Assembly (NCBI GenBank): GCA_035547755.1
Contig: DASZUG010000061.1
Span: 62,001 to 126,000 of the forward strand
Origin: Mesorhizobium_L sp035547755
GTDB taxonomy: Bacteria; Pseudomonadota; Alphaproteobacteria; Rhizobiales; Rhizobiaceae
DNA length: 64,000 bases
Direction: 5' to 3'
The position numbers and the translations under genes were made by a program. Below are positions 1 through 8,136 of the stretch, one piece after another; within the stretch, counting starts at the first letter, position 1; every line of letters begins with the position of its first letter. A model generated the notes under the pieces. It saw only the letters and a list, made by a program, of their open reading frames with translations. It did not search any database and was not told the origin of the DNA.

Positions 1-677
1 CGATCGACAAGAACTACGTCGTCAACACCATCTTTTGCGGCTATGCCACGCCCGCGACCGGCCCCATTCCGAAAACCGCCACGGAATTCTATACGTCCGA
101 AGTGACGGAATATGCCTTCGACGTCGCAGAAGCGAACCGTCTCCTCGACAAGGCGGGCTACAAGCGCGACGGAAACGGCATGCGTTTCAGCCTGAAGCTT
201 CTTCCCGCACCCTATTTCCATGAGACGCGCGCTTTCGGCGTCTATCTCAGCGAGGCGCTTGCTGCGATCGGCATAGACGCCACGATCGTGAACCACGACG
301 CCGCCGCGCATATCAAGGCGGTCTATATGGACCACACTTTCGATCTTGCCGTGGCGCCGCCCGTTTTCCGCGGCGATCCGGCCATCTCGACCACCATCCT
401 TGTGGAAGGCGGTATTCCCGACGGCGTGCCCTTCTCAAACCAGGGAGGCTATGACAATCCCAAGCTCGACGCGCTGATCGGCAAGGCCGCGACCACGCTC
501 GACGAGGGTGAGCGAACGGACCTCTACCATCTCTTCCAGAAGATCGTCACGGACGACCTGCCCCTCATCAATATCGTCGACTGGACCTTCACCAGCGTCG
601 CCCGAAACACGATACACAACATCGCGGACAATCCGCGCTGGGCGGTATCGAACTGGGTCGATACATGGATGGGGTGA
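1..677 (+). CDS. Peptide ABC transporter substrate-binding protein, C-terminal part (5' end outside window)
   Basis: Open from base 3 with no start in the window, giving about 224 residues of the C-terminal lobe of a family 5 (DppA/OppA-like) extracytoplasmic solute-binding protein. The lobe shows the family's typical run: YATPATGPIP, then a segment with AEANRLLDKAGY, and late in the protein the FQKIVTDDLPLINI stretch that closes the ligand pocket. Such proteins deliver oligopeptides, nickel chelates or opines to a Dpp/Opp-type permease; the substrate cannot be told from this half. The next gene lies on the opposite strand, so any partner permeases must be upstream of the window or elsewhere. 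The family call is firm, the ligand is unknown. Confidence 0.85.
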   Translation, partial: IDKNYVVNTIFCGYATPATGPIPKTATEFYTSEVTEYAFDVAEANRLLDKAGYKRDGNGMRFSLKLLPAPYFHETRAFGVYLSEALAAIGIDATIVNHDAAAHIKAVYMDHTFDLAVAPPVFRGDPAISTTILVEGGIPDGVPFSNQGGYDNPKLDALIGKAATTLDEGERTDLYHLFQKIVTDDLPLINIVDWTFTSVARNTIHNIADNPRWAVSNWVDTWMG

Positions 678-786
678 TCAGGAGAGGTTTGCCGTCTGGC
701 AGATTGCCGTCGCCCGCATCGAGACTCGGAATCAGGAGCGGGACACAAATTCCCCACTCCCCGTCCAAACCCTTACGTCGCCTGCC

Positions 787-1356
787 TCAAGCCGGCAGTG
801 CGCCGGTTTTTTTCGCCGTCCATTCCGCGATGTAGTCCATGAGGCCTGGTGACAGGCAGTCATAGGGCTCCAGGCCGGCTTTCGCGAGCTTGTTGCGGAT
901 GCCCTTCATGCGCGACGGCCTAACGCCGGACTCGATGATAGACGATACGAAGGCCGCGAATCCGGGGGGCGCCCAGCCGCTTTCCTTGAACCGTTCGGGA
1001 TGGACGAAGGAGAGGCCCTTGAACGGATGGTCCCGTTCCACCGGCCCGTACATATGCACGCCGCAGGCGCGGCAGGCATGACGCTGGATCAGCGCCTTCT
1101 TGTCCACCACCTTGAGCTTCGACTTGTTGGCCGTGACCTTGACGTTGTCGGTCGGCACGACGGCGACGAGCGAAAACAAGGCACCCGCCGGCTTCCAGCA
1201 TTTTGTGCAGCCGCAGGCATGGTTGTGCAGGACCTGGCCCTTGATCTCGACCGTCACCGGATTGTTGACGCAGTCGCATACAAGCGTGCCGCCGGCGAAC
1301 TTCGCGCTCTTCCTGGGCAGCCCCTTGTCGATGTTCGGATGCAATGTTTCAGCCAT
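787..1356 (-). CDS. gfa: S-(hydroxymethyl)glutathione synthase (glutathione-dependent formaldehyde-activating enzyme)
   Basis: Product of 189 residues matching the Gfa family, which accelerates condensation of formaldehyde with glutathione. The zinc-site cysteines are visible: C27/C29, C48/C50/C53 (CGCTKC) and C95/C98 (CRAC). Length is normal for the family. The start at 1356 is supported by a strong Shine-Dalgarno (GGGAGGAAGG) just upstream. It lies 57 bp downstream of the class III alcohol dehydrogenase on the same strand, so the two probably form an operon that makes and then oxidises S-hydroxymethylglutathione. The enzyme is cytosolic. Whether Gfa catalyses the condensation in vivo or mainly binds glutathione is debated for this family. 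Confidence 0.93.
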   Translation of the reverse strand: MAETLHPNIDKGLPRKSAKFAGGTLVCDCVNNPVTVEIKGQVLHNHACGCTKCWKPAGALFSLVAVVPTDNVKVTANKSKLKVVDKKALIQRHACRACGVHMYGPVERDHPFKGLSFVHPERFKESGWAPPGFAAFVSSIIESGVRPSRMKGIRNKLAKAGLEPYDCLSPGLMDYIAEWTAKKTGALPA

Positions 1357-1413
1357 GTCCTTCCTCCCTTTGACAATTCAGAAAGCCGGGGCGTCCGCCC
1401 GCTACCGGACCCC

Positions 1414-2538
1414 TCAATAAACCACGACGCTTCGGATCGACTTGCCTTCATGCATGAGGTCGAAGCCCTTGTTGATCTCGTCGAGCGTCAGCGTGTGGGT
1501 GATCATCGGGTCGATCTCGATCTTGCCCGCCATGTACCAGTCGACGATCTTCGGCACGTCGGTGCGTCCCCGCGCCCCGCCGAACGCCGTGCCCTTCCAG
1601 ACACGGCCGGTGACGAGTTGGAACGGGCGCGTCGCAATCTCCTGCCCCGCGCCGGCGACGCCGATGATGATCGACTGGCCCCAGCCGCGATGACAGGCCT
1701 CCAGCGCCTGGCGCATGACCGTCGTGTTGCCGGTGCAGTCGAAAGTGTAGTCGGCGCCGCCGATCTGGTCGGCGCCGCGCTTGGTTAGGTTGACGAGATG
1801 GGGCACGACATCGCCGACCTCCTTCGGATTGGCGAAATGCGTCATGCCGAAGCGCTCGCCCCATTCCTTCTTGTCGTTGTTGACATCGACGCCGATGATC
1901 ATGTCGGCGCCGGCGAGCCTCAGCCCCTGGATGACGTTCAAGCCGATGCCGCCGAGCCCGAAGACCACCGCCGTCGCGCCGGCCTCGACATTCGCGGTGT
2001 TGAGCACGGCGCCGACGCCTGTCGTCACGCCGCAGCCGATATAACAGATCTTGTCGAAGGGCGCTTCCGGATCGACCTTCGCCACGGCGATCTCGGGCAG
2101 CACGGTGAAGTTCGAGAAGGTCGAACAGCCCATATAGTGATGGATCTTTTCCTTGCCGATGGAAAACCGGCTCGTGCCGTCTGGCATCAACCCCTGCCCC
2201 TGCGTTGCCCGGATCGCGGTGCAAAGATTGGTCTTGCGCGATAGGCAGGACGGGCACTGCCTGCATTCCGGCGTGTAGAGCGGAATGACGTGATCGCCCT
2301 TCCTGACGCTCGTCACGCCCCTGCCGACATCGACGACGATGGCTGCGCCCTCATGCCCGAGGATCGCCGGAAAGAGCCCTTCCGGATCGGCGCCCGACAG
2401 CGTGAATTCGTCGGTGTGGCAGATGCCGGTCGCCTTGATCTCGACCAGCACCTCGCCTTCCTTCGGCCCTTCGAGATCGACTTCAGTGACTTCAAGCGGC
2501 TTTCCTGCGGCATATGCCACGGCGGCGCGTGTCTTCAT
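1414..2538 (-). CDS. frmA: S-(hydroxymethyl)glutathione dehydrogenase / class III alcohol dehydrogenase
   Basis: 374-residue zinc alcohol dehydrogenase of class III. It oxidises S-hydroxymethylglutathione to S-formylglutathione with NAD and can reduce S-nitrosoglutathione. The catalytic zinc ligands C40 and H62-E63 (GHE) and the four structural cysteines C92, C95, C98, C106 are present, as are the CGVTTGVGAV motif and the Rossmann glycines GLGGIGL. Start at 2538 has AGGGAGA nine bases upstream. First gene of the probable operon with gfa, giving the glutathione formaldehyde-detoxification route. No S-formylglutathione hydrolase (frmB) is next to them. A second, more distant zinc alcohol dehydrogenase lies at 61995-63122. 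Confidence 0.95.
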   Translation of the reverse strand: MKTRAAVAYAAGKPLEVTEVDLEGPKEGEVLVEIKATGICHTDEFTLSGADPEGLFPAILGHEGAAIVVDVGRGVTSVRKGDHVIPLYTPECRQCPSCLSRKTNLCTAIRATQGQGLMPDGTSRFSIGKEKIHHYMGCSTFSNFTVLPEIAVAKVDPEAPFDKICYIGCGVTTGVGAVLNTANVEAGATAVVFGLGGIGLNVIQGLRLAGADMIIGVDVNNDKKEWGERFGMTHFANPKEVGDVVPHLVNLTKRGADQIGGADYTFDCTGNTTVMRQALEACHRGWGQSIIIGVAGAGQEIATRPFQLVTGRVWKGTAFGGARGRTDVPKIVDWYMAGKIEIDPMITHTLTLDEINKGFDLMHEGKSIRSVVVY

Positions 2539-2654
2539 CGGATGTCTCCCTTGATCTTGCGGCCGAAGGCCGATTCCTGATCAAATGCTTACAGGGCGAA
2601 CCTCATGCGATCAATTCACAACCCGCCTTGTGCTGGTTAACCAGCGACGTCGGT

Positions 2655-3881
2655 TCAGGCCATGGCCGCGCGCGGCGAGCCCGCGCGCCACAGAAGCAGC
2701 GTGATCATGGCGATGTTCAGGATGTTCCAGGCGATGCCGTTGAGGAACGCGGCTTCGTAGGAGCCGGTCTGGTCGTAGATCCAGCCCGAAATCCAGCCGC
2801 CGAAGGCCATGCCGGCGACGGTCGCCGTGATGACGACGCCGACCCGCTTTCCGGCTTCCGCCGCCGGCAGATATTCGCGCACGATGATGGCGTAGCAGGG
2901 AACGATGCCGCCCTGCGACAGGCCGAAAATCAGGGAGATCGCGTAGAGCGAAACGAGACCGTTGAACGGAATGTAGAGGAAGAGCGCGATACATTGCAGG
3001 ATCGATCCGAGAAGCAGCGTGCGGATGCCGCCGATGCGGTCGGCGATGAGACCGGAACCCAAACGGCTGACGACCCCGCCGACCAGCATGAGAGACAGCA
3101 TCTCGGCGCCGCGCGCCGCGCCATAGCCGAGATCGGCGCAGTAGGCGACCATGTGCACCTGCGGCATCGACATGGCGGCGCAGCAGCCCAGCCCTGCGAT
3201 GATGAGCATGGTCTGCAGCGCGCGCGGCGAGACGGAAATGGGCCTGACCGCCGGCGCCTTGCCGGTCGTCCCGCCCTGATGCGGCGATTTCCGTCGCAGC
3301 AGGAGAAGCAGAGGCACCATCGTCACCAGGCATATGATGCCGATATCCATATAGGCGCTGCGCCAGCCTTCCTGCGCGGTGATCGGCTCGATGACGAGCG
3401 GCCAGATCGCCCCGGCGAAGTAGTTGCCGCAGGCCGCGCTCGTCACAGCGACGCCGCGATAGCGCTGGAACCAGTGCGAGATGTCGGCGATCAGCGGGCC
3501 GAAGGTCGCCGCCGCGCCGATCCCGACGAAAACGCCGAGGATGGCGAAGACGGTCAGGGAGGGCGCCAGCGATGAGAAGATGAAGCCGAGGCCGAGCATC
3601 AATGTCGCGGCCATCGCGGGCAGCATGAACCCGAAACGGTCAATGATGCGCCCGATGAAGAAATTGCCCAGCGCATAGCCGATCATCATCAGAGTGTAGG
3701 GCAAGGAAGCGGCCGCCCTATCGACGCCGAACTCGGCCTGCACGGCGGGCAGCACCACGACCACGGCCCAAAGCCCGACGCCGCCGACCGTACCGATCAG
3801 CACCGAGACGGCAAGGCGCATCCAGGCGTAGCGGCCATCGATGTCAGCATCGACATCCCCGATTTCGGCTACCTTCGACAT
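2655..3881 (-). CDS. MFS transporter
   Basis: 408-residue major facilitator superfamily protein with about twelve hydrophobic segments. The family signature between helices 2 and 3 is present as GRIIDRFGF, and a second-half equivalent as GLIADRIGG. The N-terminus is a short acidic cytoplasmic stretch before the first helix near residue 20. The overall pattern resembles the oxalate/formate and monocarboxylate branch of MFS, but the substrate cannot be read from sequence. It is transcribed in the same direction as frmA-gfa but separated from frmA by about 115 bp, and from the mod operon by about 130 bp on its other side, so it may be a single-gene unit. Confidence 0.85.
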   Translation of the reverse strand: MSKVAEIGDVDADIDGRYAWMRLAVSVLIGTVGGVGLWAVVVVLPAVQAEFGVDRAAASLPYTLMMIGYALGNFFIGRIIDRFGFMLPAMAATLMLGLGFIFSSLAPSLTVFAILGVFVGIGAAATFGPLIADISHWFQRYRGVAVTSAACGNYFAGAIWPLVIEPITAQEGWRSAYMDIGIICLVTMVPLLLLLRRKSPHQGGTTGKAPAVRPISVSPRALQTMLIIAGLGCCAAMSMPQVHMVAYCADLGYGAARGAEMLSLMLVGGVVSRLGSGLIADRIGGIRTLLLGSILQCIALFLYIPFNGLVSLYAISLIFGLSQGGIVPCYAIIVREYLPAAEAGKRVGVVITATVAGMAFGGWISGWIYDQTGSYEAAFLNGIAWNILNIAMITLLLWRAGSPRAAMA

Positions 3882-4011
3882 GATCCTCCGGCCGTAGCCT
3901 CACCGCTTTTCGCGAGCGGGAATACGCCTGCCATCCCTCTCACGGTTGCCCTGCGACATGGAGCACCACGCGCGGCCTTCCGCTGTTCCAGCCCGAAACC
4001 CGCATGCAAAC

Positions 4012-4353
4012 TTATCCGTTCTCGATCTCCGCCTGGAGCGCGGTAAGCTGTTGTGCGGCGGCGGCGGCCGCGGCGCGCTCGATGGCGCGGAAACGGCTGA
4101 CGACGGCGAGCCCGACCGGCGTCAGTTGCGCGCCGCCGCCCCGCTTTCCGCCGGTTTGCGCGGAAACAAGCCGCTTGCCGAACAGCAGGTTCATCTCATC
4201 CACGAGGTCCCAGGCTCGCTTGTAGGACATGTCCATCGCCCGCGCCGCCGCCGAGATCGAGCCGAAGGCGGCGATCTGCTCCAGCAGTTCGATCTTGCCC
4301 GGCCCGATGCGACCTTCGGGGTCGAGATTTATTCGGAGGCTAAGTGAAGGCAT
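4012..4353 (-). CDS. Short ModE-like winged-helix regulator (DNA-binding domain only)
   Basis: 113 residues containing the LysR-like winged helix of ModE: an IELLEQIAAFGSISAAARAM helix-turn-helix followed by the SYKRAWDLVDEMN recognition region and the wing GGKRGGGAQLTP. Full ModE proteins carry two C-terminal molybdate-binding TOBE/Mop domains of about 140 residues; here only an Ala/Gln-rich helix follows. It is the last gene of the modABC-modE cluster, 36 bp after modC. The ModE-type palindrome in front of modA makes it the likely local regulator, although how it would sense molybdate without Mop domains is unclear. The Mop sensor could be a separate protein, or the TOBE domain of ModC could play a role. 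Confidence 0.8.
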   Translation of the reverse strand: MPSLSLRINLDPEGRIGPGKIELLEQIAAFGSISAAARAMDMSYKRAWDLVDEMNLLFGKRLVSAQTGGKRGGGAQLTPVGLAVVSRFRAIERAAAAAAAQQLTALQAEIENG

Positions 4354-4389
4354 GAAGCCACTCCAACATATCTGAAGCGCCGGTCCGCG

Positions 4390-5496
4390 TCAGGTCTCCA
4401 TCCGTTTTTCCCGCGAGACGGTGCCTTCGTCAAATGCGACCGCCTTCACCACCGCGAAGACGTTCCGTCCGATGGCGAGTCCCAGCGTTTCCAGCGACTG
4501 CCGCGTAATCCGCGAGATGATCGTTTCGCCGTGACAATCGAGTCGGATCTCGATCAGGTTCTCGCCGGCCGGTGCGATGGCTGCGATCGTTCCGGAGAGG
4601 ATGTTGAGCGCGCTGAGGCCGACCGGCCGTTCCACCGCCAGGATCACGTCGCGCGCCCGGATGCGGACGCAGTGCATTGAGCCGATCGCGTGGTTCAGTC
4701 CGGGAACGTGGATATCGCCGGCCGCCGAACGCAGCACCGTCATGCCGAAATGCCGGTCCTGTTCCGCCACCGCCATGTCGAGCACGGCGCCGGCCTCGCG
4801 GCGCTCTTCCGGCGGCATGAGGTCGAGCCGGCCGACAATGTCGCGGGCCGGGCCCGAAGCGGCCACACTTCCGTCCGCCATGACCACGATGGTCGTCGCC
4901 AGCCGCGCCACTTCGGCGATCGAATGGCTGACATAGACGATCGGAACCTTCGTTTCGTCGCGAAGCCGTTCCAGATAAGGCATGATCTCGGCCTTGCGCG
5001 CTTCGTCAAGCGCGGCGAGCGGCTCGTCCATCAGGAGCAGTTTTGGACTGGAGAGAAGCGCGCGCCCGATTGCAACCCGCTGCTTTTCGCCGCCCGAAAG
5101 CAGGACCGGCCGCCGGTCGAGCAAATGGCCGATGCCGAGAAGATCGACCACATGGCCGAAATTCTCCCTGCGCTCCGCCCTCGGCGCAAAGAACCGGCCA
5201 TAAGAGAGATTCTGGCGCACCGTGAGATGCGGAAAGAGCCGGGCATCCTGGAAGACATAGCCGATCCTGCGCCGGTGCTTCGGCAGGAAGATACGCCTCT
5301 CGGTATCGACGAGGACGCGGCCGTCGACGGCGATCCGTCCCGAATCCGGCTTGAGCAGGCCGGCGATCAGATTGACGACGGAGGTCTTTCCGGACCCCGA
5401 CGGCCCGAAGAGCACCGTCAGATGGCCCTCGCTCTCGAAAGTCGCGTCGAGGTCGAATGCGCCCAGCCTGCGGCGAATGGCGACGGAGAGCGTCAT
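4390..5496 (-). CDS. modC: Molybdate ABC transporter ATP-binding protein ModC
   Basis: 368 residues. The N-terminal ABC ATPase domain shows Walker A GPSGSGKTS near residue 30, the LSGGEKQRVAIGRAL signature and Walker B LLLMDEPLAAL. The C-terminal quarter is a TOBE/Mop-like domain that binds oxyanion in ModC proteins. The ATG at 5494-5496 overlaps the stop of modB by four bases (ATGA), which fixes the start and indicates translational coupling. The same frame stays open upstream through modB, but that extension is a shadow. Energises molybdate uptake through ModB at the inner membrane. The distance to the ModE-like gene is 36 bp. Confidence 0.94.
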   Translation of the reverse strand: MTLSVAIRRRLGAFDLDATFESEGHLTVLFGPSGSGKTSVVNLIAGLLKPDSGRIAVDGRVLVDTERRIFLPKHRRRIGYVFQDARLFPHLTVRQNLSYGRFFAPRAERRENFGHVVDLLGIGHLLDRRPVLLSGGEKQRVAIGRALLSSPKLLLMDEPLAALDEARKAEIMPYLERLRDETKVPIVYVSHSIAEVARLATTIVVMADGSVAASGPARDIVGRLDLMPPEERREAGAVLDMAVAEQDRHFGMTVLRSAAGDIHVPGLNHAIGSMHCVRIRARDVILAVERPVGLSALNILSGTIAAIAPAGENLIEIRLDCHGETIISRITRQSLETLGLAIGRNVFAVVKAVAFDEGTVSREKRMET

Positions 5497-6194
5497 TGGG
5501 CCCGGAGCCTGCCCCCGACCCGTCGCGCCAGCGCTTCGGAGGCGATGAGCGCCGCCATCGAGATCACAACGGAGACGAGTGTCAGCCGCAGCGCGCTGGC
5601 GTCCCCGCCCGGCACCTGGGTGAAGGTGTAGATGGCGGAAGGCAGAGTCTGCGTCTCGCCGGGAATGTTCGAAACGAAGGTGATGGTGGCGCCGAACTCG
5701 CCCATGGCGCGGGCGAAGGAAAGAATCATGCCGGCGATGATGCCGGGAAGGATGAGTGGCAGCGTCACGGTCATAAACACCCAGGCCGAATTGGCGCCGA
5801 GCGTCCCGGCGGCCGCTTCGAGACGCCCGTCCACCGCCTCGACGGAAAGGCGGATGGCGCGCACCATCAACGGAAAACCCATGATGCCGCAGGCGAGCGC
5901 CGCACCTGTCCAGCGGAAGGCGAAGACGAGACCGAAATGATCGGCAAGGAACGCGCCGACCGGCGCGCGCCTGCCGAAGGTGATAAGGAGGAGATAGCCC
6001 GTCACGACCGGCGGCAGGACGAGCGGCAGATGAACGAGCCCGTCGAGGAAGGTCTTGCCCCAGAACTTGCCGCGCGCCAGCACCAGCGCCGCGACGACGC
6101 CGAAGGGCAGGCTGACGATCATCTCGACGGACGCCACCAGGAGCGACAGGTGGACCGCGCTCCACTCGTCAGGACCGAGGCCCAGCCAGTTCAT
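5493..6194 (-). CDS. modB: Molybdate ABC transporter permease ModB
   Basis: 233-residue binding-protein-dependent permease with five to six membrane segments and the EAA loop (EAAAGTLGANSAWVF, about residues 125-140) that docks on ModC. The opening WLGLGPDEWSAVHLSLLVAS is typical of ModB. It starts 19 bp after the modA stop and ends overlapping modC by four bases, so the three transport genes form one tight operon. Forms the inner-membrane channel for molybdate. Tungstate transporters of the TupB type are related, but the ModE box and ModA-like partner favour molybdate. Confidence 0.94.
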   Translation of the reverse strand: MNWLGLGPDEWSAVHLSLLVASVEMIVSLPFGVVAALVLARGKFWGKTFLDGLVHLPLVLPPVVTGYLLLITFGRRAPVGAFLADHFGLVFAFRWTGAALACGIMGFPLMVRAIRLSVEAVDGRLEAAAGTLGANSAWVFMTVTLPLILPGIIAGMILSFARAMGEFGATITFVSNIPGETQTLPSAIYTFTQVPGGDASALRLTLVSVVISMAALIASEALARRVGGRLRAQ

Positions 6195-6213
6195 CGCGCG
6201 GCGCGGCCGAGCT

Positions 6214-7020
6214 TCAGTTGGACGCGGTTGCCGGCAGGAAGGTGAAGCCCTGCTTCTCGAAAAGCTTCTTCGCCCTCGCCGTCTGCATATATTTCAGGAA
6301 AGCCGCCGCATCCGGGTTCTTCGAGCCGGCGACCAGTGCTGCTGGATAGATGATCGGCGGATAGCTTCCTCCTGGGAATTCGCCAACGATTTTCACGCTC
6401 GGTTCCGCATGTGCATCGGTCTGGTAGACGATGCCATAAGGCGCCTCGCCCGTGGCGACGAGCTTCAGCGCGGCGCGGACATTTTCCGCCTGCGCGATCT
6501 TGCCTTCGACCGATTTCCATATGCCAAGCTTCTGCAGCGCCGCCTTGCCATATTTGCCAGCCGGCACGGCAGACGTGTCGGCCATGGCAAGATGCCCGCC
6601 CTTGAGCAGCCCGGCAAGATCGAAATGCGCGGCGATCGTCACAGGTTTGGCGGAAGCCCTCGGCGCGATCAGCACGAGCTTGTTGCCGAGCAGCCGAACC
6701 TCGGTCTTCTTCTGGATCAATTTCTTGCCGGAGAGATATTTCATCCAGTCGAGATCGGCTGAAATGAAGAGATCGGCAGGCGCGCCGGCCTCGATCTGCT
6801 TGGCGAGCGCGGAACTGGCCGCATAGGAAATCCTCGCCTCCGTGCCGGTATCGGCCTTCCAGGCATGATTGACGTCGTCCAATGCGTTCTTGAGGCTGGC
6901 CGCCGCAAAAATCGTCACGGTGTCGGCCGCCAGCGCAGCCGGCGCCGCGGCAAGCAGGCCAGCCACAACGCCCCCTGCAATGGCCGCTATCCTTATCCCG
7001 AAAATCCTGCGCGTTATCAT
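6214..7020 (-). CDS. modA: Molybdate ABC transporter substrate-binding protein ModA
   Basis: 268 residues from the ATG at 7018-7020. This start is chosen over an in-frame ATG 14 codons upstream because it has an AGGGAGAG ribosome site and because the longer frame would begin inside the region just next to the ModE palindrome. A signal peptide is evident (ITRRIFGIRI, a hydrophobic core, then AALA-AD). The mature part begins TVTIFAAASLKNAL and contains ISYAASSALAKQIEAGAPADLFISAD, the two phosphate-loop-like segments that bind the molybdate oxyanion in ModA. First gene of modABC, periplasmic. Molybdenum supplied here would serve molybdopterin enzymes that are not in this window. Confidence 0.95.
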   Translation of the reverse strand: MITRRIFGIRIAAIAGGVVAGLLAAAPAALAADTVTIFAAASLKNALDDVNHAWKADTGTEARISYAASSALAKQIEAGAPADLFISADLDWMKYLSGKKLIQKKTEVRLLGNKLVLIAPRASAKPVTIAAHFDLAGLLKGGHLAMADTSAVPAGKYGKAALQKLGIWKSVEGKIAQAENVRAALKLVATGEAPYGIVYQTDAHAEPSVKIVGEFPGGSYPPIIYPAALVAGSKNPDAAAFLKYMQTARAKKLFEKQGFTFLPATASN

Positions 7021-7064
7021 ACCGGCTCTCCCTGCTTCGCTGCTCCGCACCACAACGCGCAAGC

Positions 7065-7086
7065 GTTATATGCAATAAAATATAAC
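7065..7086. promoter_or_regulatory. ModE-type operator upstream of modA
   Basis: Perfect inverted repeat GTTATAT-N8-ATATAAC, 45 bp upstream of the modA start. Its arms match the CGNTATAT half-site known for ModE of enterobacteria. The location between modA and the flanking SDR gene and the linked ModE-like gene support molybdate-dependent repression of modABC. The binding protein itself is inferred. Confidence 0.75.
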
Positions 7087-7141
7087 CTTGGAAGAGCCTG
7101 TTGAAATAGGCGGGAATTGCCGTCGCTTGTTCCGATCCGCC

Positions 7142-7164
7142 GGAAGATACAATAAAATATAGCG
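7142..7164. promoter_or_regulatory. Possible second, degenerate ModE half-site
   Basis: The right half ATATAGCG (7157-7164) matches the ModE half-site, preceded by the same CAATAAA spacer found in the perfect site 78 bp away. The left arm matches at only about four of seven positions. It could be a weak or ancestral second site; it could also be chance in an AT-rich intergenic stretch. Confidence 0.3.
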
Positions 7165-7193
7165 TTGCCTGACCGAATGGCCCGCAAGCGGCC

Positions 7194-7895
7194 TCAGGCG
7201 CGCCCGTAGAGCGGCATGATCGTCCCGCTCGCCGCCATGTTGGCGGGCGAACCGAGATGGAAGATCGCTTCCGCAGCCGCCTTCAGCGGGACCCATTTCG
7301 ATGTATCGGCGTTCGGCATCTGCGCACTGTTCGCCGGCGTATCGAGGGTCGAGGGCGCAACCGCGTTGACCAAAATCCGATCGTCCTTCAACTCCTCCGC
7401 CAGCGCGACCGTGAGCGCGACGATCGCCGCCTTGCTCGCCGCATAGGCCGTTGCCTTGGCCCCCCTGCGCGGATTGAGGCCGGGACGCGCGGCAACGTTC
7501 ACGATACGGCCTTCAACACCGTTGGAACGCATATTGCGCACGGCTGCCCGGCAACAGGCAAAGGCCGTGGCGGTATTGATCTCCATCATGCGGCGGAAAT
7601 CGTCCAACGACGTATCGACAAGCGGCCCCATCGCGAAACCGCCGGCTGCGTGAACGGATGCCCAGAGGTCCGGCACATTGTCATAGAACCGGTCGACATC
7701 GCCCTGGCGCGTCAGGTCGATCCCCTCGACCACAAGGATATTCGGCCCGGCCTCGAAAGCCGGCTCGTCCGGCATCGAACGCACAGGCAAATGGCAGATC
7801 GCACCGGCTGCGGCAAACCTCGCTGCGACGGCGCCGCCGAGGGCTCCGGAGCCTCCGGTAATGACGACATGCCGGCCTTCCATCGATCGTGGCAT
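7194..7895 (-). CDS. SDR family oxidoreductase
   Basis: 233 residues of the short-chain dehydrogenase/reductase fold. The N-terminal cofactor motif TGGSGALGG lies near residues 13-21, and the active-site pair YAASK is present. The usual catalytic serine before it is replaced: the strand reads NVAARPG where classical SDRs have a serine at the second alanine. Start at 7895 has AAGGAG eight bases upstream. Substrate unknown; the family resembles dihydropteridine-reductase-like or uncharacterised rhizobial SDRs. It is transcribed toward the mod operon but ends about 170 bp from it, with the ModE site in between, so it is unlikely to be co-transcribed with modA. Confidence 0.85.
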   Translation of the reverse strand: MPRSMEGRHVVITGGSGALGGAVAARFAAAGAICHLPVRSMPDEPAFEAGPNILVVEGIDLTRQGDVDRFYDNVPDLWASVHAAGGFAMGPLVDTSLDDFRRMMEINTATAFACCRAAVRNMRSNGVEGRIVNVAARPGLNPRRGAKATAYAASKAAIVALTVALAEELKDDRILVNAVAPSTLDTPANSAQMPNADTSKWVPLKAAAEAIFHLGSPANMAASGTIMPLYGRA

Positions 7896-8136
7896 CGCGT
7901 TTTCTCCTTCGCCGGTTGCGTAATTCCACTCTCAATCAGGAAGCCATAAGCCCGGAAAAGCAAGTTGCAAATGCGCGGAACTATGGAAGTGAAGCGAGCC
8001 ATCCGTCCGGGGAATGGCACGAGCTGCAAAATCGCCCTTTCGATAACCTTTTCGTCCGGGGCGGTTTCGGACCGACGCTTTGCGCCCTATGACATTATGA
8101 CAGATGGATTCCGCGAAACGTTTGCAAGGAGAAGAC

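Noticed and set aside
4390..6165. Single 591-codon frame suggesting a ModB-ModC fusion
   Set aside because: Its first half is out of frame with modB and has no permease features; modC starts at 5496 with an ATGA overlap.
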